Positions 33,813 through 42,976 of a stretch of 64,000 bases of DNA are shown piece after piece (within the stretch, counting starts at the first letter, position 1; every line of letters begins with the position of its first letter). The notes below the pieces were generated by a model. It saw only the letters and a program-made list of their open reading frames with translations. It did no database searches and was not told where the DNA came from. Both the position numbers and the translations under genes were made by a program. Source of the DNA: Nostoc linckia z4 (GTDB taxonomy: Bacteria; Cyanobacteriota; Cyanobacteriia; Cyanobacteriales; Nostocaceae); assembly GCF_002608075.1 (NCBI RefSeq), contig NZ_LAHA01000010.1:1-64000 (forward strand), read 5' to 3'.

Positions 33813-34418
33813 CTAGTCATTAATGGCGTTGAGTAGCACCTCTGATAAACTCAAATCTTCCATATCTTCCATAGTAATAGTGTCACAGATATCAAACTTT
33901 GCACCAGCGCCTTGGAGTTCGTCGTCTAAAACTTTGAGAAAACGAGTAGCTTGCTGATCTGTACCAACTTGAATGAAAGAAATGGCTAATTCTTCATCTC
34001 TATCCATACGGCGAGAAGCTTCAATAATTACCTTCATGACTGCTTTGCGATCGTCTGGTTCGCCATCAGTAACTACTAAAATTGTTTCACCATTTGGCTT
34101 GGTTTGACCTGCTCCTTTGCGTTGAAAGTAATCATCAGTTGCATGTTTCAACACACCAGCCAAGTCAGTTGTACCAGAGGGATCGTTTTCTCGGAAAATT
34201 TGTGCTACCCTAGAGGATGTCACATTTTCGTAACGCTTAAATTTACCAGAAAATACATAAACAGTAATACCGTCTGGGTCAAATTGCTCGCATTTACTAG
34301 CCAAAGCTAAGGTAGATTCTTGTGCTGTCACCCATCTGTTTCTACCACCTTTTTGATCTGGCGTGGCCATACTGCCACTTTTGTCAATAATTAAGGTATA
34401 ATCTCGATTTTCTAGCAT
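33813..34418 (-). CDS. von Willebrand factor A domain protein (TerY-like) 1
   Basis: 201 residues comprising one cytoplasmic VWA domain. The MIDAS motif is intact: DKSGSM near the N-terminus, the Thr in DPSGTTDLAG and Asp in VTDGEPDDRKAV. It ends in a DICDTITMEDMEDLSLSEVL helix. I take the ATG at 34418 (GGGGAAG 7 nt upstream) rather than the one at 34466. It is highly similar to the next gene upstream, a tandem duplication. Such lone VWA proteins act as metal-dependent protein-interaction modules, often in stress or chemical-resistance (Ter-type) complexes. Confidence 0.85.
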   Translation of the reverse strand: MLENRDYTLIIDKSGSMATPDQKGGRNRWVTAQESTLALASKCEQFDPDGITVYVFSGKFKRYENVTSSRVAQIFRENDPSGTTDLAGVLKHATDDYFQRKGAGQTKPNGETILVVTDGEPDDRKAVMKVIIEASRRMDRDEELAISFIQVGTDQQATRFLKVLDDELQGAGAKFDICDTITMEDMEDLSLSEVLLNAIND

Positions 34419-34538
34419 TGAAAACTTCCCCAAATATTTAGTTACAATTTTTATATTAAGAATCAATTTTTGACGATAGATAATATCTTCAAAAATTGTT
34501 GATAATTTATGAGAACAATCTGAAAATTTTAGGCATTA

Positions 34539-35144
34539 TCAGTCAGTTATGGCATTAGTTAGTACATCTACAAGACTCATTTCTTCTAGGTCATCTAAAG
34601 TCACTGTATCGCAAATATCAAATTTAGCGCCAACACTTTGCAGTTGGTCATCTAAAGCTTTCAAAAACTTAGTTGCTTGGGCGTCTGTGCCTACTTGAAT
34701 AATCGAAATTCCTAATTCTTCATCACGCTCCATCTGCCGAGTAGCATGAATGATAACTTCAAACACAGCTTTACGGTCGTCTGGTTCGCCGTCAGTAATC
34801 ACTAAAATTGTTTCTCCGTTTGGCTTACTTTGACCAGCAGCTTTGCGTTGAAAGTAATTATTGATGGCATCTTGGAGTACACCTGCTAAGTTAGTTGTAC
34901 CAGCAGGATCGTTTTCCAGAAATATTTGCGCGACTTTGGCCGAAGTTACATCATCATAGCGTTTAAATTTTCCAGAAAATACATAAACAGTAATACCATC
35001 TGGGTCAAACTGTTCTGCCTTTCTTGCCAAAGCGAGTGTAGATTCTTGGGCTATTTCCCATCTCGTTCTACCACCAACTTGGTCAGGTGTGGACATACTG
35101 CCACTTTTATCAATAATTAGTGTGTAATCGCGATCGGTCATCAT
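34539..35144 (-). CDS. von Willebrand factor A domain protein (TerY-like) 2
   Basis: 201 residues, the paralogue of the preceding entry, with the same MIDAS residues (DKSGSM, DPAGTTNLAG, ITDGEPDDRKAV) and the same length. Differences cluster in surface helices (RKAEQF versus SKCEQF; QSVGAKF versus QGAGAKF), suggesting retained fold with altered partners. First gene of the three-gene VWA group; the spacing to the next gene is about 120 bp. The start may be either of two adjacent ATGs (35144 or 35141). Confidence 0.85.
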   Translation of the reverse strand: MMTDRDYTLIIDKSGSMSTPDQVGGRTRWEIAQESTLALARKAEQFDPDGITVYVFSGKFKRYDDVTSAKVAQIFLENDPAGTTNLAGVLQDAINNYFQRKAAGQSKPNGETILVITDGEPDDRKAVFEVIIHATRQMERDEELGISIIQVGTDAQATKFLKALDDQLQSVGAKFDICDTVTLDDLEEMSLVDVLTNAITD

Positions 35145-35647
35145 ATTTTACCTATAATTTCTTGCCCTGTTTATCTAGTTTAACGCCGTTTTTTTATCCT
35201 TAAGCAAGGGTTTAAGTTTTTGTATCAATTATGTTTTTCACACAACTGCGCTACAGCATATTAATACGGATAAATACTGATAAATACCTGGATTTGGTGT
35301 CTTTAGTTAGTCTGCTAGGCTAATATGCCTATATATCAATACAGTTGAGTTAAGGAATTTATCTGTTAAGACAGTTGTTGACAGATAGCAGCGAGCAGAG
35401 GGGAAAAAAGCTTAACTGAACTGTATTGGCCTATATATTGCCCTACTTTCTGTATAGATTTGTCATTAGTCATTTATCATTTGTCATTTGTGTTTCTAAG
35501 AACAAAGTACTTTCGTCTGTAGCTTGCTTCCCGCAGGGTGCGCCGGCTTGGGACGATGGCTTCTCTTCTCCTGCGATCGTCGCACAAGGGACGACGAATA
35601 GAACTTTGTAATAGAGTACAAATAACCAAAAACAAATGATTAAACTA
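35145..35647. other. Intergenic region with miniature element and repeats
   Basis: No gene. The CAATAC element is at 35337-35428. A second dispersed repeat with CGTCTGTAGCTTGCTTCCCG and CGCACAAGGGACGACG parts lies at about 35515-35600, and a TTTGTCATTTGTCATT short repeat at about 35460-35492. Confidence 0.55.
35337..35428. mobile_element. Second CAATAC-family miniature element
   Basis: A 92-bp element starting CAATACAGTTGAGTTAAG and ending CTTAACTGAACTGTATTG (imperfect terminal inverted repeats), flanked by perfect 10-bp direct repeats GCCTATATAT (35327-35336 and 35429-35438). Same ends and same target-duplication length as the copy in the DUF2252 gene. No coding capacity. Confidence 0.85.
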
Positions 35648-35881
35648 TTAATCTAAGTTTTTCACATTAGTACAACAAAATGAAAAACCAACCAGAAAAA
35701 CAAAGAATGTAAAGCCGTAATCTATAAAATTTAAAGAATTTTTTGTAGTTATTATGCATACTAAACTAGTACACATCATTAAAACTCCACAAATAATTAC
35801 AAAGCCACTGATTACAGTTGTTCTTAGATTGTTAACAGCTGCAATTAAATCTTCGCTATCCTTAGGCATAAAGAACACCAT
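35648..35881 (-). CDS. Small hypothetical membrane protein
   Basis: About 77 residues from MVFFMPKDSEDL, with two predicted membrane helices (VISGFVIICGVLMMCTSLVCII and IDYGFTFFVFLVGFSFCC). The frame is open from 35959 but the extra N-terminus lies over repeat-like sequence. No SD is evident for any start. The ordered helix-loop-helix suggests a real protein, but I do not recognise a family, and chance cannot be excluded for so short a frame. Confidence 0.4.
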   Translation of the reverse strand: MVFFMPKDSEDLIAAVNNLRTTVISGFVIICGVLMMCTSLVCIITTKNSLNFIDYGFTFFVFLVGFSFCCTNVKNLD

Positions 35882-36089
35882 CGATTGTTTATAGCAATTT
35901 CCCTTTGATGGCATACAAAGTAGGAGCGCCAAGCTTGACGCCCATACAAATTTTTGCAACTCATATGATTGGGAACCGCTACAATAAGTATTTTAGAGCA
36001 AATAGAACAGCTTCAAACAGAAATAATCGCTGACACCAATCAAGCTATCAAAACGTTTTCAGAATTCAGGATTCTCCTGCTACAGTTTT

Positions 36090-36515
36090 TTAAGCAATTG
36101 GAATTTCAATAATAAACTTTGTTCCCTGACAGTGGGAAGAAACACATTTTAATTGACCACCGTGCTTTTCTGTCACAATTTGCTGACTAATTGATAATCC
36201 CATACCTGTGCCTTTGCCCATCGGTTTGGTGGTGAAGAAAGAGTGAAAAATTATAGAGCGCACGTACACTCTCTGTCATGCCAACACCATTATCGGCTAT
36301 TGATATCCTGACGCCATGGCCTCCAACTATTTCAGTATGAATGGTAATTTGTGGCTGAGAAGTTAGGCAATCTTGAGCGCAATCAACATCTTCTAAAGCA
36401 TCAATGGCATTAGCTAAAAGATTCATAAAAACTTGATTTAGCTGACCAGCATAACAAGTAATTAATGGTAAAACACCATAGTTTTTTATCACCTCAATAG
36501 CTGGATTTCCGAGTT
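36090..36515 (-). pseudogene. Remnant of a sensor histidine kinase (C-terminal ATPase domain, frameshifted)
   Basis: The minus strand from about 36515 encodes LGNPAIEVIKNYGVLPLITCYAGQLNQVFMNLLANAIDAL (N-box), then ITIHTEIVGGHGVRISIADNGVGM (G1 box). After MTESVRA, near 36255-36262, the frame shifts by one base; the next frame continues IFHSFFTTKPMGKGTGMGLSISQQIVTEKHGG (G2 box) to a stop at 36090-36092 after KFIIEIPIA. The DHp and sensor parts are missing, and a stop precedes the LGNP segment. It is a dead fragment of a cyanobacterial hybrid or PAS-type kinase. Confidence 0.8.
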
Positions 36516-36704
36516 AATTTTTAATCATTTTATCTAATAAAAATTCTAAATTTAATCCTTAAAAAAAGGGTTATGGTTTGAAACATCAGATTATACCCAG
36601 CCCATTGCAAATTTCCAGATTGCAGCCCGATTTTCTAACCTTCGTTGTTAATATAAACAGTAGTTTTAATGTGTGTTAACTGTGTTCATAAATTGATAAA
36701 ATTA
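36516..36704. other. Short gene-free interval
   Basis: AT-rich, no reading frame or repeat recognised between the kinase remnant and the terminator. Confidence 0.4.
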
Positions 36705-36743
36705 AAAAAGACGGTAGAAACTATGAATTTCTACTGTCTTTTT
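36705..36743 (-). terminator. Terminator downstream of the first sulfonate-binding gene
   Basis: AAAAAGACGGTAGAAA and TTTCTACTGTCTTTTT form an 11-bp stem (one G-T pair) over a 7-nt loop with A/T runs outside both arms, so it can act in either direction. It lies about 170 bp after the stop of the minus-strand binding-protein gene. Confidence 0.75.
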
Positions 36744-36915
36744 GTACCAATTCTTTATGTAAAAGCACTTAATTTTGATTAAAGGAAATGGAAAATACCA
36801 AACAAAGCAATAAATTCAAAATTATTCAGTGCAAGTTCACATTGAATTGTTATTATTTAGATTTTATTACTCGAAACTTGAGCTTTTGAGTCAGGATACT
36901 TTAGTGACTAGTCTT

Positions 36916-38004
36916 CTATTTTTCACTAACTAGTGTTGGTGGAGTAATAGCTGCATATTCTTTAGGTGTAAGCAGTGCCTCCTCAACATTAATCTTTTTG
37001 GGTAGAATTTTTTCTTGATAAAATAAATCTGCAACACTTTGTTGAACTTTCATCAATTCTGGGGTAATTCCTTTGAGTCGATAATTAGCACGTTCAGAAA
37101 TTATTTCTTGAATAGGCAGATCGATTTTAAGTACGGGTGCAATTAGTTTGGCTACTTCTTTCCGATTTGCTTCTGCCCATAGGCCGTTTTTATCAATCTC
37201 TTCCAAAATAATGCGAACTAATTCTGGATTGTCCCTAGCAAACTCGCGCGTTCCTACATAGTATCCTCCAGGAGTGCCGATATTTGTAGCGTCTCGCAAC
37301 ACACGCGCACCGTGGAGTTTTTCCACTAAAGCTAAATGAGGATCGCCCGTTACCCAAACTGGAATAGTTCCTTGAATAAATGCACCACGGGCTTCTACAT
37401 TGGGCATACTTAAAACTTTAATATCACTATATTTTAAGCCTACTTCTTTCAAGGCTTGAATAATAAAATAGTGAGAAGCTGAACCTTTTTGAAAGACTAC
37501 TTTTTGACCTTTAATTTCAGCTAAAGTTTTAATTGGAGAATTGTTAGGAACAACGATCGCACTTCCTTTACCTGATGTTGAAGTAATGCGTCTACCAGCC
37601 AAATAGACTATTCTTGCACCTGCGGCTTGGGCGAATATAGGAGGAGTTTCTCCAACTGAACCAACATCAATTTTACCAACATTCATCGCTTCCATGAGTT
37701 GCGGCCCTTGGGCAAATTGTGACCACTCTACCTTTACTCCCAAAGGTTCCAAACGTTTTTCTAAAACTCCTCTGACCCGAACTAAATCACCAGAGCTTTG
37801 ATACCCCATTCGCAACACTTTTGTTTTAAAACTAATCGTTTTTGTTGCTGCTGTATCTCCTTTTGATTCGTTAGCTGTATTTGTGTTATTGGTGCTGGGA
37901 GTGCAGCTGATTAAAGTACTAGATAAAGCTAAAAAACCAGGCATTACAAATAATGCTAGTTTTCTAATTATTGTTGGTTTAGTTCTTAAAGTATTACTAA
38001 ACAT
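36916..38004 (-). CDS. Sulfonate/nitrate-type ABC substrate-binding lipoprotein (SsuA-like) 1
   Basis: 362 residues. The lipoprotein signal peptide ends in the lipobox LISC|TPS, so the mature protein is anchored on the outer face of the inner membrane. The body fits the aliphatic-sulfonate SsuA family: LRMGYQSSGDLVRVRGVLEKRLEPLGVKVEWSQFAQGPQLMEAMNVGKIDVGSVGETPPIFAQAAGARIVYLA, then SPIKTLAEIKGQKVVFQKGSASHYFI and VTGDPHLALVEK. Four paralogues of this type occur in the window with a single permease/ATPase pair (ssuC, ssuB). It carries WVTGDP where copies 2 and 4 have W.IW.P, a ligand-pocket difference that suggests a different substrate. Confidence 0.88.
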   Translation of the reverse strand: MFSNTLRTKPTIIRKLALFVMPGFLALSSTLISCTPSTNNTNTANESKGDTAATKTISFKTKVLRMGYQSSGDLVRVRGVLEKRLEPLGVKVEWSQFAQGPQLMEAMNVGKIDVGSVGETPPIFAQAAGARIVYLAGRRITSTSGKGSAIVVPNNSPIKTLAEIKGQKVVFQKGSASHYFIIQALKEVGLKYSDIKVLSMPNVEARGAFIQGTIPVWVTGDPHLALVEKLHGARVLRDATNIGTPGGYYVGTREFARDNPELVRIILEEIDKNGLWAEANRKEVAKLIAPVLKIDLPIQEIISERANYRLKGITPELMKVQQSVADLFYQEKILPKKINVEEALLTPKEYAAITPPTLVSEK

Positions 38005-38462
38005 TCTTACACCTTTTGGATAAAATTGACCTCTAATTACGATGTAATCAGATTTTCAATAATTGAATTTTGATTAATATTTTTAAAAAATGACTAAAAT
38101 CAATTAATATCTATCCTTTGCTAGGAATAAAATAAATTTTATTTCAAGTACAAATTTTATCTATTTATTTGTTTTAAGAACGTATTTATGAACACGAATC
38201 AATACGAGAAATTTGAATATTTTTTAATACTTATAATTAGGTAAAAATTTCAGCTTCACTCTACGCTTTAATCTGCGTTTAAAAATATTATCTGTTGAAA
38301 ATTAACTTTCAAAAAAGATGTACAACTCCAATACACGTATATCAAAATACATTATTCCCAATTATTTAAAAACTAGATTTTGCTTGCAAATACCAAAAAT
38401 TAATTTTTTTAATAAATTTTGTAGAGACACAGTTATTCGCGTCTCTACTCTAAATACACATC
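38005..38462. other. Gene-free AT-rich interval
   Basis: About 460 bp without a reading frame. Presumably contains the promoter of the binding-protein gene on the minus strand; no hexamers can be fixed. Confidence 0.4.
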
Positions 38463-39326
38463 CTAAAAAGGACGACTACCTGCAAGGCTAACTCGTTTTA
38501 ATACTCTTCGTTCATTGGGATCGAATGCTTGACGGTAGTGCAAAGTAGCTTGATTATCCCAATAGACAATATCACCTACAGACCATTTGTGTTGATAGTA
38601 GAATTTGGGCTGATTTAAATGTTGACGCAATTGTTCAATCAATTTAGATCCTTCTTCAGGTTCTAAGCCGACAATTTCCACTTCAGTAGCAATATCTAAG
38701 TAAAGATGCTTCTTACCAGTTTCAGGATGTGTCCGTACTAGAGGATGAGGAAAGACAGGACTAATTAGTGGAATATTTTTGTCCCAACGATATAAGGGAC
38801 GGGGTGCATTTCGGTTTTGTAAAAACGGATTGTAGGTAATTAACTGTAAATTAGCAATCCGTTTTTTGGTAGCTTCATCCAAAGCTTCATAAGCTAAATT
38901 GGTATTTAACCAATAAGTATCTCCACCTTGAGAAGGTACTTCTAGAGCGTAAAGAAGCGAGCCGCTAGATGGAGTAGGAGTCCATTTGTGATCGGAATGA
39001 AAACTTAGTTCGCCAGTACCAGTATAGCCACCATCGACATTAGAAATTAAAATCACCACGGGAGTTTCTCCGGGTTTAGAAGCTAGTACTGGAGTTTCAT
39101 CAGAGGGTACAAAAAGTGCCCCAAAGTATAGAGAAAAATTCAAAAACTGGTCGTCAGAAAGTTGTTGATTTTTAAAGATGAGGATGTGGCGATCGCGCAA
39201 AGCTTCCTTAAGTTGTAATATAACTTCAGGTGCAATAGGTTGACTTGCATTTAGACCAGTAACTACTGCTCCTAAGGGAGCATCAATAGGAGTGATTTTT
39301 ACTTCTGTTAACGTTGCAGGCGGCAT
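38463..39326 (-). CDS. TauD/TfdA-family Fe(II)/2-oxoglutarate dioxygenase
   Basis: 287 residues with the facial triad His110-x-Asp112 (SFHSDHKW) and His263 (ATLHYRQAF), plus the 2-oxoglutarate-binding Arg near 274 (NERRVLKRVS). This family hydroxylates taurine, alkyl sulfates or related compounds at the carbon next to sulfur, releasing sulfite or sulfate; TfdA-like members act on aryloxy acids. Location between two SsuA-like lipoprotein genes supports an organosulfur substrate. SD AGGAG lies just before the ATG at 39326. Cytoplasmic. Confidence 0.88.
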   Translation of the reverse strand: MPPATLTEVKITPIDAPLGAVVTGLNASQPIAPEVILQLKEALRDRHILIFKNQQLSDDQFLNFSLYFGALFVPSDETPVLASKPGETPVVILISNVDGGYTGTGELSFHSDHKWTPTPSSGSLLYALEVPSQGGDTYWLNTNLAYEALDEATKKRIANLQLITYNPFLQNRNAPRPLYRWDKNIPLISPVFPHPLVRTHPETGKKHLYLDIATEVEIVGLEPEEGSKLIEQLRQHLNQPKFYYQHKWSVGDIVYWDNQATLHYRQAFDPNERRVLKRVSLAGSRPF

Positions 39327-39407
39327 AATATTCTCCTGTGTTTAGTCTTTTTTTGCAATTCCCAAACTAATTTCTCAATACAAAATTCAAAATTTCAAAT
39401 CTGATGG

Positions 39408-40502
39408 CTATTTATTAGCTAAAACCTCAGCAGGAGTAATTTTTGCGTACTCTTCAGGTGTCAAAAATCCGGCTTTTACATCTACTTTTTTTGGTATAAG
39501 TCCAAGGCTGTACCATTTATCTGCAACCTCTTGCTGCTTGATAATAGTTTTCTCAGTAATTGGTAGCACCCCGTAATTATATTTACTATGCATAATTTCT
39601 AGAATAGGTGGGTCTAGTTGAGTTACAGGAGCAAGTAGTTGCGCTACTTCTTTGGGATGTTCTTTAGTCCAGATTTCTGCCTTTTCTAATTCTTCGAGAA
39701 ACACTTTAATTACATCAGGATGTGCTTGATAAAACTGACGTGAAGTTGAGTAAAAATTGCCAGTATCCCGCAATTCACCTCCATCTACTAAAACACGACC
39801 GACTTTGTTTTGCACATTTCTAGTGACAAATGGTTCCCAAATAAACCAAGCATCTACTTTCCCTTGACTAAAAGCCACATTAGCATCTGGTGGTGGTAGA
39901 AAAACTGATTGCACATCGCTGAGTTTGAGTCCTGCTTTTTCTAATGCTTTGACTAATAAGTAGTGACCGATAGAGGCTTTTTGGAAAGCTACTTTTTTAC
40001 CTTTCAAGTCAGCAACACTTTTAATTGGAGAGTTTACCGGAACTAAAAGTGAAATTGCTTTACCACTAGAGTATGTGGTAGCCAGATAAACAAGAGGCGC
40101 TCCTGCGGCTTGTGAAAATACTGGAGGTGACTCAGCTGTAGATGCGATATCAAGTGCGTTTGCATTTAAAGCTTCTAGCTGTTGCGGCCCTGCTGCAAAC
40201 TCAGACCACTGTACCTTAAAACCCAGAGGTTCCAATCGTTTTTCTAAAGACCCTTGCTTTTCTAATACTGCTAAACCTGTGAGTTGTTTTGACCGGACAA
40301 TTCGTACTGTTTGTTTTTCTGTAGTGTTAGATGAAGCTACTGAATCAGAAGAACTAGGAGATTGCTGAGCCGTATTTTTAGCTTCACTGCAACCCGATAA
40401 ACTTGTTGATAATACCAAGCAATAGCCGAGAGCAAATAATAAAGAACGACGTGTTATTTTCTGGTTTTTCTTCAAATCAAATTTTTGTTTGCTAGCTGAC
40501 AT
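39408..40502 (-). CDS. Sulfonate-type ABC substrate-binding lipoprotein (SsuA-like) 2
   Basis: 364 residues. The signal peptide LLFALGYCLVLSTSLSGC|SE has a lipobox and a basic KKNQKITRRS n-region. The SsuA-family core follows: VRIVRSKQLTGLAVLEKQGSLEKRLEPLGFKVQWSEFAAGPQQLEALNANALDIASTAESPPVFSQAAGAPLVYLA, then SPIKSVADLKGKKVAFQKAS and DAWFIWEPFVTRNV. It lies 80 bp upstream of the TauD-like gene on the same strand, so the pair probably forms a transcription unit supplying and oxidising one compound. Confidence 0.88.
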   Translation of the reverse strand: MSASKQKFDLKKNQKITRRSLLFALGYCLVLSTSLSGCSEAKNTAQQSPSSSDSVASSNTTEKQTVRIVRSKQLTGLAVLEKQGSLEKRLEPLGFKVQWSEFAAGPQQLEALNANALDIASTAESPPVFSQAAGAPLVYLATTYSSGKAISLLVPVNSPIKSVADLKGKKVAFQKASIGHYLLVKALEKAGLKLSDVQSVFLPPPDANVAFSQGKVDAWFIWEPFVTRNVQNKVGRVLVDGGELRDTGNFYSTSRQFYQAHPDVIKVFLEELEKAEIWTKEHPKEVAQLLAPVTQLDPPILEIMHSKYNYGVLPITEKTIIKQQEVADKWYSLGLIPKKVDVKAGFLTPEEYAKITPAEVLANK

Positions 40503-40803
40503 TGGTTGTTTTGTTTATTGTTCAATTAGGTATTTATAAAATTATGATTTATTGCGGACTTAAAAATAAAAAACAAAATTATTTATTAATTTTTGCAAAA
40601 TTAAATTACTTCAAATACTAGAAATTAGAGTGGGTATAACCCCACTCTAGAAGGACTATAGGAACTTGAGTTTAACAGTTAGGAGAGGAAAAATTAGAAA
40701 ATGGAGTGAGAATAACCCACTCCAGGGTTGTGCTAGTCGAAAGTTAAAATTTTTAGGAAAATTCGGCAGAAAAACAAGCCTTTATATTTGGCTTTTGAAG
40801 TTG
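40503..40803. other. Intergenic region
   Basis: AT-rich. It contains two approximate copies of GTGGGTATAACCCACTCTAG / GTGAGAATAACCCACTCCAG (about 40630-40650 and 40708-40726), a small direct repeat with internal palindromes that may act as a terminator. No gene. Confidence 0.5.
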
Positions 40804-41625
40804 CTATTTTTTCCAAACAACTAAGATTGTAGCTTTGAGTTCTTCTGTAAATTTTCCAGAGGGTTCTACTTCTAGCAGTGCTTCTTTGAGGTCTCTTTCA
40901 AATCCTGGAGCATTATCACCATAGAAAATTTTTAGAGAAAAAGCTGTGGTGTATAAATAGCCAAGATAGCTATCAATAGTCCAAGATTGTTCAAATGGCA
41001 CTTCATAGACTTCTTGACGAGCAAAAGCTGAATTAGCAATCACAACTTCATGGGGAGGATCGACTGGCTTGCGAATACCTTCTCCTCGTAATCCAGTGCG
41101 GCGGCGATCGCCTAACCATTTCTTCACGACTCCAATGGCTGCTTGTTTCCAAGGTAAAGAACTTTCCCAAGGATTATCACCAGTATTCAGCAGTGCAATT
41201 CCACCATCATCACTCAGCAATTGATAAAGGCGCTCAAGCACTAATTCGCGTTCCATCCAGTGGAAAGCTCTACCAATGGTGGCTAATCTAAATGTTCCTA
41301 AACTAGAGTCGATGAACTCCGCCCCTTGTTGCAGCCAAGTGATGTTATTTACTCCCACTGCTGCTGCTTGCCGTTTAGCTTCCGCAAGCATATCAGGATC
41401 GGGATCGATGGCCACAACTTCTTCAAATCTAGTTTGCAAAGGAATTGCAATTAATCCCGGCCCGGTACCCAAATCCAGCAATCGTCCTTGACCATTGAGA
41501 TTAAATATTTCAGCTATTTTGTCAAAGACAACAGGCGGGTATTTAGTCCTGTACTGAGCGTAGAGTTCAGCAGCACCCTCAAATAAAGTCGGGTCGTAAG
41601 TGGGAAGTGTTTTAACTTGAGTCAT
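40804..41625 (-). CDS. Class I SAM-dependent methyltransferase
   Basis: 273 residues with motif I LLDLGTGPGLIAIPL, an acidic loop VVAIDPDPDMLAEAKR (ribose-binding Asp), then WLQQGAEFIDSSLGTFRLATIGRAFHWME and LLSDDGGIALLNTG. This is the UbiE/Methyltransf_11 type. The N-terminal YDPTLFEGAAELYAQYRTKYPP is common to a cyanobacterial and actinobacterial subgroup of unknown small-molecule substrate. It is encoded between sulfur genes on the same strand; whether it acts in that pathway is not shown. Confidence 0.85.
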   Translation of the reverse strand: MTQVKTLPTYDPTLFEGAAELYAQYRTKYPPVVFDKIAEIFNLNGQGRLLDLGTGPGLIAIPLQTRFEEVVAIDPDPDMLAEAKRQAAAVGVNNITWLQQGAEFIDSSLGTFRLATIGRAFHWMERELVLERLYQLLSDDGGIALLNTGDNPWESSLPWKQAAIGVVKKWLGDRRRTGLRGEGIRKPVDPPHEVVIANSAFARQEVYEVPFEQSWTIDSYLGYLYTTAFSLKIFYGDNAPGFERDLKEALLEVEPSGKFTEELKATILVVWKK

Positions 41626-41639
41626 ATCTATTTTGGATT

Positions 41640-41788
41640 TTAGATTTTGGATTTTGGATTAAGGGGATCGGGAGGTCTGCGGATAAATAGATGGGGAGGC
41701 TGGGGAGTTGGGGAGATGGGGGAGACGCGGGGACTCGAAGAATAAACAATTCCCAATGCCCCATGACCAATGCCCCATGCCCAATGCC
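41640..41788. repeat. Short tandem repeats directly after the SfnB-like stop codon
   Basis: On the minus strand the stop codon TAG runs straight into GGGCATTGGGCATGGGGCAT, followed by GGGGAGAT-type units and a GATTTTGGATTTTAGATT tract next to the methyltransferase start. Overlapping small frames are artefacts. Confidence 0.8.
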
Positions 41789-42976
41789 CTAAGAATATTG
41801 CGTAATCACCGGTAGCTGGTCGTTGAGTAGCCAATCACCTATGGCTCGTAATTTGTAGTCCACGGGATCGTGGAGGGTAAAGGTTCGCAAATCTCGCCAG
41901 TAACGGTCAAATCCATATTTGGTTGCGGTGGCGCGGGTTCCGGTGACTTCAAAGATACGATTGGTAATATCTATACCTACGCGGGTAGCTAAGGCTTTGG
42001 CTGCGGAAACTGCGATCGCTACTTCTCCTCTTTCTTGATGAGTCAGGGCTATATCCTTGTCCCAAGCTGCTTGTACCTTTTCGGCTGCTAAATCCGCTAG
42101 AGCGATCGCACCTTGAATTTCAACCCAAAAATCACCGTAATTATGCAATATATATGGGTCTTGAGTCGCACTATTTACTCCTGATGTAATCCAAGGACGA
42201 GTATTAGTTTTGGTATACTCACGAGCCGCAGCAAAGGCTCCTTTAGTAATTCCTAGATAAACGTTGGTTTTTGTTAGTTGGGCAATAATACCAAGAAAAG
42301 TGGAGAAGGCATTATCAGCTGGTTCTGGTGGCCCTAAAATTTCATCTTTGTATACTAAAACATTATTAAATGTATAGCTACCACTATCAGTCCGACGTTG
42401 CCCAATATTATCCCAATCTTGATTAGAAATTAAGCCTTCTCTATCTTTAGGAATGATAAATATAAAGGGTAATTCTACACCATCTTGTAAAGCCGAGAAT
42501 ACCCGATAATCTGCAACAGCAATACCTGTACCAAAACTTTTAACACCATTAACTCGAAAATTTTCACCTTCTGGGCTAATTTTTAGCCTAGTATCCCGCG
42601 TATTAATAGCATTTGCCCAAAACAAATTATTGTTAGCAGTTTCAGTATAATATTTTTCCTTTTGCACTGCTGTGCCAGAAACATGACCCAAAGCCGTCAA
42701 ATTCAAATGATTACCATATAATTGACCAATTGAACCATCAGCTTTTGACAGTTTTCTCACAATTTTTAAGGCATCAATCCATGTTGCACCAATTCCCCCA
42801 TATTGTTTAGGCACAACTAATGGTAACAAGCCAGTTTCCCGCAGCCTATTAATTTCTTCTTCTGGAACTCTGCCTTTAATATCCCTTTCAACTGCCGATT
42901 GAGCGAGTTCTTTAGATAATGAAGCTGCTACATCAATATAATCATAATCCTTTGGTTTTGTAATGTCTAGCACCAT
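41789..42976 (-). CDS. SfnB/DszC-type flavin-dependent monooxygenase (acyl-CoA dehydrogenase fold)
   Basis: 395 residues. The fold is acyl-CoA dehydrogenase (LVVPKQYGGIGATWIDALKIVRKLSKADGSIGQLYGNH; GVKSFGTGIAVADY; RYWRDLRTFTLHDPVDYKLRAIGDWLL), but the catalytic base region and the RTFTLHDP ending are those of the flavin monooxygenases SfnB and DszC, which use reduced FMN to attack sulfur compounds (dimethylsulfone, dibenzothiophene). Context fits: sulfonate-binding lipoproteins, TauD-like enzyme and SsuD nearby. It needs an external flavin reductase, which is not in the window. A second enzyme of this superfamily is at 59.9-61.1 kb. Confidence 0.82.
   Translation of the reverse strand: MVLDITKPKDYDYIDVAASLSKELAQSAVERDIKGRVPEEEINRLRETGLLPLVVPKQYGGIGATWIDALKIVRKLSKADGSIGQLYGNHLNLTALGHVSGTAVQKEKYYTETANNNLFWANAINTRDTRLKISPEGENFRVNGVKSFGTGIAVADYRVFSALQDGVELPFIFIIPKDREGLISNQDWDNIGQRRTDSGSYTFNNVLVYKDEILGPPEPADNAFSTFLGIIAQLTKTNVYLGITKGAFAAAREYTKTNTRPWITSGVNSATQDPYILHNYGDFWVEIQGAIALADLAAEKVQAAWDKDIALTHQERGEVAIAVSAAKALATRVGIDITNRIFEVTGTRATATKYGFDRYWRDLRTFTLHDPVDYKLRAIGDWLLNDQLPVITQYS

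Noticed and set aside
35985-36060. Short plus-strand frame reading ISILEQIEQLQTEII
   Set aside because: Looks protein-like but is only about 25 codons, has no start codon, and I could not match it to a family.
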